A DNA stretch of 64,000 nt, taken from the NCBI RefSeq assembly GCF_914767665.1, contig NC_059502.1:9052001-9116000 (forward strand), written 5' to 3'. The position numbers and the translations under genes are program-made. Source of the DNA: Harmonia axyridis (Eukaryota > Arthropoda > Insecta > Coleoptera > Coccinellidae). Within the stretch, counting starts at the first letter, position 1, and each line of letters begins with the position of its first letter. Of the stretch, positions 55,741-64,000 are shown piece by piece. The notes beneath the pieces were generated by a model. It was given only the letters and a program-made list of their open reading frames with translations, did not search any database and was not told the DNA's origin.

Positions 55741-57516
55741 ATATGTCCGCCATTTATCATGGTTTTTATTTTATTGATTCAATAGTAGATACTTTTTATC
55801 GTGAAATATATAGGTAAACATCGGAAATTAAACATAAAACTTTTTATTTACTCTTATAAATCATATTAGGTAGTCTTAAGGATCGCCTATATTGTTTTAT
55901 ATTTTCGAATAGATTATTCAATTTGAAATTTGGTAATACGATCCAAAAAATAATAATTTTTGACTTTTCAATATTCTAATGACTTTTCTCAAGTGTTTCT
56001 CAGGGTTCAAAAAATCAATTGAAGAAATTAGAAAAAATTTAATTAAGAATGAAAAATTGAAAATGAAACTGTTAACTACAATACCTAATCAAATCTAAAA
56101 TTACTTAACTATAATTCTTCAATATTCAAACAAATTTCAAATTGTTATCCAGCAAATCCTCTTTTGTGGTATAAACTTCTCTATGTCTATGGAGCTAACC
56201 TTCAATCATCAATCTGATAAATTTCAATGTTCAATGTTTTTATATTTTCTGATTTGATATTTAATAACTTGATTCAAGTGATGTTAACTCGTAATATGTT
56301 TTATTACTGACACAACTGATTAAAAAAAAATCTATATCAGTAGGTATTCTTGTTTGTGATGGTCCTCAGATCAATCCTAGATGGAATAACTAAACTATGG
56401 AGGTTTTTCGTAAGTAAATCATTATTTATTGAGTTAGCCAATAAACAATCAATATCCACTGTAACTAATTACAATAAGTAATCGAACAGAGTTTCCACAA
56501 ATTTTCTTTGAGTACAATATCTGATACTGCGTCACAAAAACTTGATAATCATTCAACAATTAGGTGCTAGAGTCTCAATTTCTTCACCTGACAATTTCGC
56601 AATTATCATCACCACAGAAACAAACATGCGATTTGTGAACAAAATCCTCAACTATACAATTAATAATAATTTCTTACTCCTTGGAATCATGTTGTCACGA
56701 TCTTTTCGACATCCAACATATTTTTTAATCAATTATGCTGATTGAACAACATAAGTCCGACAAATTTTCCCAATATCCCAACGTTTTGTAGTTGATGCAC
56801 ACCAATATTTAAAACATCGAAAACGAATAACGCTTAGGATTGTTGACGCATTGATGTCGTGACAGCGCTGTCGACTAGGATCAATTAAAAATCACAATAA
56901 TAAGGTATTGTTATTTGTAACCAATATTTATAATTGCCAACAGTTCTGCAAAACCCGTATTTTGCAGTTCAGCGCGTAATAGAGTATCTAGATGTGGAAA
57001 TTTCATTGTTGTTAGCATGCAATCTTGACAGCCTTTATGAAACATGATTTATGCACTTCCTGTTGAAAAGTGCACTTTATTTCCCAAATTGTCCCCCTAC
57101 ACAATTACCGTGCTGTGAATATCATTCGCCATTTTGTGGTAATTATTGAGTTGAAGATGTTTATCATTTAATTGACAAACGCGATTCATTTCGATTCAAA
57201 ACGATCGAAACTTCATATAGAAGGCTCTCTATTTTTGCAATGATCTAACTGATAACCAAACATAATTTCAAGTGACGTGGTGAAAATTTTCAATTTCATT
57301 TGTGGTCTCATAAGTCGTGCCAACATTCTAGTAATAACATTTGATAAAATATGTATATGAATTTTTATCAAACATGCCTGATACAAGTGATACTCATAAT
57401 ATTGCTAATGGACAGAAGTTATGATTTGTCGCAAAATATTCTAATTTTTTTGGAAAACTTCACATTAGCTGTAAATAGTAGATAAGTAGGTATATTAGGC
57501 GAATTGAGAAGCACAG
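55741..57516. other. AT-rich upstream DNA, no gene seen
   Basis: Nothing recognised apart from scattered AT runs. A 67-codon plus-strand frame at 56542 has no known motif. Confidence 0.4.
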
Positions 57517-57519
57517 ATG

Positions 57520-58342
57520 GCGGTGCAAGCCAGTGTTCACAAAATAATTTTGAATGACCGTAAAGTGAAGTTGATCAAGATAACAGACATTGTGAAGATA
57601 TCATCTGAACATCATATCATTCACGAATATTTGTACATGAGAAAGCTGTGTGTGAAATGGGAGCCGCGCAAGCTCACAATCGATCAAAAGCAACAACGTG
57701 TTAATGATTCTGAGCAGTGTTTGAAGCTGTTTAAGTTTAATAAAACTGTCAGCTGAGTGGACTGCACATGAACCAATCCAAAACGAGGAAAAAACACAAC
57801 AGTCAGCTGGTAAGATTATGGCATTAGTATTCTGGGATGCGCAAGGTAAAATATTCATTGATTACCTCTAAAAGGGCCAGACCGTAAACAGCGATTATTC
57901 TATAGCATTATGGGATCGTTTGAAGGATGAAATCGGTTAAAAACCGCCCCTTTTTGAAGAAAAAAGGTGCTGGTTCATCAAGACAATGCGCCGTGTCACA
58001 AATCAATAAAAACAATTACAAAATTGCATGAATTGCGCTTCGAATTGCTTCTGCATCCACCGTAATCGCCAGATCTGTCCCCAGCGACCTTTTCCTGCTC
58101 TCATACCTCAAAAGAATGCTCGCTCGAAAGAAATTTAGCGCCAATGAAGAAGTAATCACAGAAACTGAGGCCCATTTTGAAGCGAAAGACAAATCGTACT
58201 GCAAAAATGATATCGAAAAGTTGGAAGATCGATATAATCGCTGTATCGCTGTCGAAGACAACTATGTTGAATAATAAAATCGAATTTTGTCAAAAAAATG
58301 TGTTTTACTATGGTAGACCGGGGACTTTTCAATTGGCTTGTT
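57520..58342 (+). pseudogene. irritans-type (Himar1-like) mariner transposase pseudogene
   Basis: The plus strand reads VHKIILNDRKVKLIKITDIV, then MRKLCVKWEPRKLTIDQKQQ, closely matching the irritans subfamily. After several stops the motifs FWDAQGKIFIDYL, VHQDNAPCHKS and DRYNRCIAVEDNYVE follow in shifting frames. The right end GACCGGGGACTTTTCAATTG is the irritans TIR. The 5' TIR and the first catalytic region are missing or unreadable. It is a long-dead copy. Confidence 0.85.
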
Positions 58343-58480
58343 ACAACGTATTTTGCTTGAAGAGTTAGGTCTTAGGGCTTTTAAAGTTCAGTTAGCACAA
58401 AAATTCAAGCCAGAAGATCGATATCAATGTCGTATATTCTCTGATTGGGTTAAGAAAAAAAAAAGTCCTATGAACATGAA
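58338..58480 (+). pseudogene. DD41D-like transposase relic, linker region
   Basis: The plus strand reads LQRILLEELGLRAFKVQLAQ then KFKPEDRYQCRIFSDWVKK, the conserved segment between the HTH and catalytic domains in DD41D-like transposases. It starts exactly where the irritans-type mariner ends at a TA, so that mariner may have inserted into it. Confidence 0.6.
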
Positions 58481-59796
58481 CTCGCAAACGAGATACAGGG
58501 TGTTTTTTGAAGTCCTAATTTTTCTAATAACTGATCGCATCTTTATAAATCTGACCTACATATTAAGTAAATAAGTACCGAAACTTAAAATTAATGTATT
58601 CTTCACAGCTTACTAACCGGATATTTATAATGATTTGGATTGACTAATCTCGAATGAAACGAAATTATAACATTTAAACAAGACACAAAAGATTGTATTT
58701 CATTACGCTCCTGAATCCGAAAGTAACTTCATCGCCTTTCAGATAATACGTTGTGAATTTGCAAATGAATTCTTCCTTTGATAATTCAATTCAATTATTC
58801 CCAGAAAGCTTCTTCATCTTCAACCTAATAACGTCTAAACGAACAAGTTACAACTCAACACATATCAATTGAAAACAATAACAATACCATCCGTTATCAT
58901 TGTCTATTGTGAAACAATAAAAGCGTAAAGACAATATAAAACTGATGCCATGTCAATTCGATTCTTCGAAAAAATTCTGACACATCCGTAACAGGAAATA
59001 GAAAAAAAACACGAGTTTCAATTAAAAATTGTTTTCCTATACCTGTGACCGGGTATAAAAGGTGACCTTTTCTTCTTAATAACACAACGTCAAATCTTTT
59101 CCACCTGAATATAAATAACCTTTCAAACGTACTGTTACACACGCATATCTCTCTCTCGAGATAATTGGTAAGTAATAAATCCAAGTGAAAATCCTTAATT
59201 AAAGACATAAATCACTATGGAAATGGGATTTCGGAGTGATTCCAATTACCCTTGTTTCGACTGAAAAACAATTATTATATTTAGATAGCGGTAATGAGAG
59301 GCATTAAACTATTAAGCCCAAGAAGAACAGAGAGTTGTACTTAAGGAAATGTGACCAAAGCTGCGGAAAAACTAGAAAACTTACTTGACTTCTAATGTAA
59401 TTATTGTGTTTGCGTAATTCATGGGCACTTGAAGGAAGTCGATGTCGTCGGTAAGAGTTTTTTAAGACTTAATTTGTATTGTTTAGAGAGCGCGAACCGC
59501 TCTCTGTACAGCCGATGCGTCATTGTTTCTAGCGCTTTGGACAAGCGGCAGATTTCAGGGAAAAATAGCGGATTGTGAAAAAATTCCTACTATTCAGGAA
59601 ATTTCCCATCGATTTAAATGCTTTGCCAACAAGGAAAAAAGGGCGAATGCCGCACAATGTTGTGTTACTTCTTTCGTCATGATTCCTGAGTAATATACTA
59701 TCTGACGTAAAAAATGTAACATCAAGAAGGCGTTGGAATTTTTTGACCTCACAGAAATATTCAGCTAGTAAAGGTTGTCAATTTCATTCAATATAT
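58481..59796. other. no gene seen
   Basis: GAGATACAGGGTGTTTTTTG near 58490 is a lone MITE-type end. A minus-strand frame of 103 codons (59208-58897) has no recognised domain. AT-rich throughout. Confidence 0.35.
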
Positions 59797-60440
59797 TAGG
59801 TATACAACTTTGCTTCCATCCTTTTGCAATAGATGACTGTAGTCGAAATATCGATCGTAGATGTCATACAATAAGCTTAGGTCTAAACATAACGCGATCG
59901 AAATATTAGTCGATTTGTGTCTGCATCATAAAGTGATTAGGGAGGTTTTAATATTCTGCTTTAATATGAAGAAATCTGCGGCTGAGTCTCATTAAATGCT
60001 CTCAAAAACCTATGGCGAGGCCGCTATTAGTGAAAGAAAGTTCCAAGAGTGGTTTCATCGCTTCAAGAATGGTGATTTTGACGTCGAAGACCAGCATCTA
60101 GGTGGAAGAGAGAAAGTTTTCGAAGATTGGAGAAAGAATTGAAGGCATTACTTGATCAAGACTCGTGTCAAACGCAACAAGAATTGGCAGGATCATTGGA
60201 AGTGACCCAACAAGTCATTTCATAGCTCCTGAAAGTCATAGGAATGATTCAGAAACAAGGAAATTGGGCGCCGTACGAGTTGAAGCCGAGATATGTTGAA
60301 CGGCGTTTGTTTGTTTGTGAACAGCTGCTTACAAGGCAAAGACGGAAGGGATTACTGCATCGCATTGTGCCTGGAGACGAAAAATTGGCTTATTACGATA
60401 ATCCCAAGAGCAGAAAAACATGGGGATATTCCGGCCATGC
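59797..60440 (+). mobile_element. cecropia-type mariner copy M8, 5' half
   Basis: It starts with the TIR (TAGGTATACAACTTTGCTTC). It contains EAAISERKFQEWFHRFKNGD-like text in broken frames, then MIQKQGNWAPYELKPRYVERR and PGDEKLAYYDNPKSRKTWGY. It stops at about 60440, where it meets a non-LTR reverse transcriptase fragment in the opposite orientation. The first catalytic motif (DEKL) keeps its Asp. Confidence 0.85.
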
Positions 60441-60893
60441 TAGTCCACTGCCTTGCATTCCGCAACTATGACATCCTTTTACGATCCTCTCCTCTTTTAC
60501 CTTCGATCTTGTCCTCAATAATCATTTGTAGGGGCTGATATTTAGGGTTCCGCATGATGTCACCAAGATGAGCAGTTTTTATTCGCTTCATTTCCTTAAC
60601 TAGAGAGCACAGACCTTATTCACTCGTCTAAGAACATCTTCATTCCTTACTCTGTCTGGAGGTATCTTCAGGATTCTGCAGTATATCCACATTTCAAAGG
60701 CTTCTAACCTGCTGATTGCGCTCACCCTGAGGGTCCATCCCTCTACGATGTAAAGAAATACAGACAGAAATAGCAGTCTGAGTCGAAGGTCGAAGTCGCT
60801 GCAAGTGAATTTTTTTTTAACTTTTAGGAAGCTTATAGTTTTGGAGTAAATGTACTCATGTGGTTCTCTTGGGCATAGTTTTAAATGATCCAC
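60440..60893 (-). pseudogene. non-LTR reverse transcriptase C-terminal relic
   Basis: The minus strand reads FTCSDFDLRLRLLFLSVFLY, then IVEGWTLRVSAISRLEAFEM, WIYCRILKIPPDRVRNEDVL and RRVNK. After a stop come AHLGDIMRNPKYQPLQMIIE and KIEGKRGEDRKRMS. This is the tail of endonuclease-reverse transcriptase ORFs (YG-E-WTL, LEAFEMW-YRRIL-IPW-DRV-N-EVL, GKRG-GR-R-SWL). Its left edge abuts mariner copy M8 at about 60440. Confidence 0.75.
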
Positions 60894-61263
60894 TCCTAAC
60901 CTGGAAAACAGTTGCGGCTAGCAGTCGCCCATTCTAGATCAGACAATACTCTCTGCTGGTTTTGGTCAGCCCTGGATATTTTATTTCTCTAATTCTGTGA
61001 TTATTCCGTTCATTCTTCCACATCTTGTAGAACAAAATCGTGCGAGAATATATCAGAAACGCACAGTTTTCATGGTTATATTTTATTATTCTATGTTGGT
61101 ACTACGAACTTTCCGCCACGGCTTTATCTGTCAATTCATCAATTTGCCTTAAAGAAATCAGTTCTGCCAACCAACATTTTTTAATGCAAAAATCACTAAA
61201 TTTTATTTATAGAAATATTTCATTAATTCCAATGAAAATGCAATGAATTAGAGAAAATAATGT

Positions 61264-61383
61264 ATAATACTCGTACAGAAGGCTCATTCTACCACTCGTT
61301 CATTCCAAAACTCGCCACTTCGTGGCTCGTTTTTGAATTTTGAACTCGTGGAAGAACATCAATGCCTTCTGCACTTGTATTAT
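61264..61383. mobile_element. small palindromic MITE (120 bp)
   Basis: ATAATACTCGTACAGAAGGC at the left mirrors GCCTTCTGCACTTGTATTAT at the right, with an inner hairpin GCCACTTCGTGGC near 61314. It is non-coding. Confidence 0.75.
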
Positions 61384-63495
61384 AAATAACTATTCTGATC
61401 AGTAGTGGAAGTTTCATGAATTGCTGAGTCCACACTCTTTATATGGAATGAGTAAAAGGTACCCCTCTTGCCATACACAAGTATTGCTAAGATCAGAGAA
61501 ACAGTTCTGTGTGCTGTGGATTGCATCTTCCCTTAGTTCATATATTGTGAAGATCTCAATAGTAGAATTTTTATGAAAGGATTCTTTTTGTATTCAAACT
61601 ACTTATTCGAAATAAGATTCAGACTTTTACCCTTTGATTCCATTCAATCTGCCTGCTGTAACTCTTTGAATTTTTTTGTCTACCTTAATATAACTGGAGT
61701 CAATTAACTCTAGAGTATAAAGAACTTTTGAATATAAGAATTGTAATAAATGCACCTGCCATCATGAGTTTATTAACTTTTGACTGTTGCGTTGAATATT
61801 TATAAACATGACCCAACAAATCCATAAACTGCATACCGTATCCAAAAATTTTTTCCCATATGAAGTTTATCTTGTCATCTACCATTTCAAGTTCGAGTTA
61901 GTTTCAAATTAAATCTCTCGAAAAAAAATTTGCGTTGAAATCTGCCAGAAAACATATCCGCTCATTATAATTTCAATACCTGTTATGCGAATATCCTGCC
62001 TCGATTTTTTTGATAACTGCATTTTGCAGATTGCAGATCGACTGACACCTTGCATTTTTATTGCAGAATTTTCATTGTCCTCAATTTATTTTTTTTTTAC
62101 CGCCGTCATGAGTCAGTTGGTCTTTTGTTAAAATCACGTTTTCTTGATTTTCTGCTTTTAATTATGAGTGAGTACGTTGCCGTACGTAAATTTGAATTGA
62201 ATTGGAACTGACATGGTGAAAAAATATCGCCGAAACAATTGCCTCTGTATGGCCAATTGATATTCTGAAGATGTCCTTACTAGGAAATTTTGATGGACTA
62301 GCTAATTCACACAACGTTGATGAATGCTGCAGGTGTGGATGAGTCAGGCGATACGATGTGTATTAACATCTTCGTTCGAAGAGTTTCCTGGAAACAACTT
62401 GACAGAAAAGATAATCTCGAAGACTTCCCTTTCAATTCAGATGTCTTTTGGGACCTATCAATACTTCCCGATAGTTGCAAATGATAATGTTCGACTCATT
62501 GATGAGGAATTCTTTCTCAAACTCTATTCTGTCCGTCCGTTCGTAAACACAAAAACTCTCTCACCGAAAGATCTAGAAACTTGAAACTTTCAGGATGTCC
62601 AATGCCTCGCTTGAATTCGTTAATATGCAAAATCTGACTAGAGGTTTCGTAAATAAGGTCGTTTTGTTTTTGTGTTAGGCTGTAACCAAAATTATCAAAT
62701 AACTTTGTTGACAGTTGTTAAATTGAACCATCAGTTGAGTCTTTTATATTATGTAGAACAATTTCTACATACATTGCCAGTTGTACGCTAGATGAGTGTT
62801 GATATGATCTTGATTATGTTATTAATAGAACGTTACTTATCAAACAGGATTCAGGTTTTTACAAAACTCAACTGAACAATTTTGGCACCAGCCTACTACT
62901 TGAACAAAAAAATGAAAAGGAGATTCAAATTTGCGTAGCTAGACTCGATATTTTTGTAGAGTGATACATTGCTGAATTCGTAAAAAAAATTTTTATCACT
63001 CCTAAAGGAGAACATATCAACAATTCCACTTTCATTCCCATTATCTTTGTTTATTCTAAACGAGAACCAATTAGTCTATAAAAAAATTGACTATCGCGTC
63101 TCTAAAACAATGGAAAACAGAAAGAATCTGACGACACCATTAGAATCTCAATATTGGATAATGGCTACAAACCAAATTCCGTGAAGTTATCTTCAGAAAC
63201 AGATGAGTTATGCAGAAAAAAAGAAAATCTCCGGAACCATTTGAGATATTTTGGATCTGTTCACACCAACACAACCATGTTTGAATAACGCAACTTTTTT
63301 ATAATTTAAGCCACCCTATATTTCTAACGGTTTTCGATATCTCTGTAGTGTCCCTCTAAATAGTATAATAGCAAAAATTATATAATTTTTGTCCTCAACT
63401 GCTTCGAATTCCGAAATAAAAGGTATACGCCATTTTTATAGTGATGATTTCGATTTAAATTTTCTTCAATTTGTATTCGAAGAGTTTCCCTATAG
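61384..63495. other. no gene seen
   Basis: AT-rich DNA. Frames at 62324-62584 (plus, 86 codons) and 61885-61700 (minus) have no recognised features. Confidence 0.35.
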
Positions 63496-63545
63496 GAGTA
63501 ATATTAAAAAGCATTGACCCTAGAACACAATCTTGTGGAACACCA
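63496..63545 (-). pseudogene. reverse transcriptase motif fragment
   Basis: The minus strand reads GVPQDCVLGSMLFNITPIG, a diverged copy of the GVPQGSVLGP-LFNI motif of non-LTR reverse transcriptase. Only this block is recognisable. Confidence 0.5.
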
Positions 63546-64000
63546 AGTCATCATAAAACCGAAGGCTTAATCATTTATCCCTCACTTTTTGTTTTCACTG
63601 AATTCACATGATTCTTCTTGAAAAATACAAAAAATTTTTACGTCAGATCCAACGACAACATTCAATTGAACCCAAAATACATCGTTCTTTTGAATAACTC
63701 GTGCGAGCAGCAAAAAAAAGATTATTTCTCGCACGCATCCTTCACGTCGTCTTGCACACATAATGGTCGGAAGAAAAAAATCGCAAAAATCCGATTTAAA
63801 ATGTATGGTACTGGTTGGTGCATGTACTGCCTTACCATCTCACCATTCGAATTTAAATTTACTCAAGGCGGTTGTATAATTAACTCGTGTAGCATGGATT
63901 GAAACGGGTGCATCGGTCATGTCGCGATATACAGGCTGCTTGGACCGATTGCATCTGAAAACAGCAAGGCGTTTGAAAATTGTAAATACGGGTTCACAAG

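Noticed and set aside
62324..63902. Frames at 62324-62584 and 63618-63902
   Set aside because: No recognisable motif, no splice context, AT-rich composition; length is within chance.

Overview
This window looks like nuclear DNA from an insect, probably a beetle, though the order is not proven. It is AT-rich with long introns, GT-AG splice sites and many decayed Tc1/mariner and non-LTR fragments. It also has one tRNA-derived short element and no bacterial-style gene packing. The only host gene I can support is a SOWAH (sosondowah ankyrin repeat family) gene on the minus strand. It starts with ATG at 53540 and runs leftwards out of the window. Six exons join without breaking frame: 53540-53411, 52901-52707, 51672-51227, 47781-47650, 33003-32968 and 27564-27457. 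They encode an N-terminal SOWAH domain, a Pro/Ser-rich linker, an acidic patch and the first ankyrin repeat. The remaining ankyrin exons are not visible and probably lie left of position 1. Most of the window is therefore sowah intron, with about 10 kb of upstream DNA at the right end.

The introns are full of mobile DNA. (1) Seven copies of a DD41D (rosa-type) Tc1/mariner element lie near 12.7, 21.2, 22.9, 25.0, 34.2, 42.0 and 44.2 kb. At least five share one internal deletion that removes the region between the N-terminal helix-turn-helix and the first catalytic Asp, so they are a mobilised deletion-derivative family. (2) Nine pieces of a cecropia-type mariner are present; the one at 15.9-17.2 kb is nearly full length. 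(3) Another mariner at 27.8-29.1 kb has near-perfect 34-bp terminal inverted repeats but mutated catalytic residues. (4) There is an irritans-type (Himar1-like) relic at 57.5-58.3 kb, a Tc1 C-terminus near 5.5 kb and several older DD41D relics. (5) Non-LTR retrotransposon pieces lie at 20.2, 36.4-37.0, 40.8-41.1, 45.6-46.0, 47.5, 49.4, 60.4-60.9 and 63.5 kb. (6) Several MITE-like and fold-back elements are present. (7) A 478-bp tandem repeat of about 5.4 copies (29664-32237) sits inside a sowah intron.

The most striking element is at about 49023-49230: a Pol III tRNA-like head (A and B boxes) followed by a complete type I hammerhead ribozyme core. Also notable are about 20 short GC- and CpG-rich blocks, mostly 250-550 bp, spread along the locus like islands in AT-rich, transposon-laden DNA. 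They carry no convincing coding sequence and may be regulatory or conserved non-coding elements. One of them (39.2-39.7 kb) contains a candidate alternative first exon for sowah. Two fold-back palindromes sit exactly at the broken edges of DD41D relics.

All calls come from reading the sequence by eye; no alignment or search was run. Family names rest on protein motifs known from these families.
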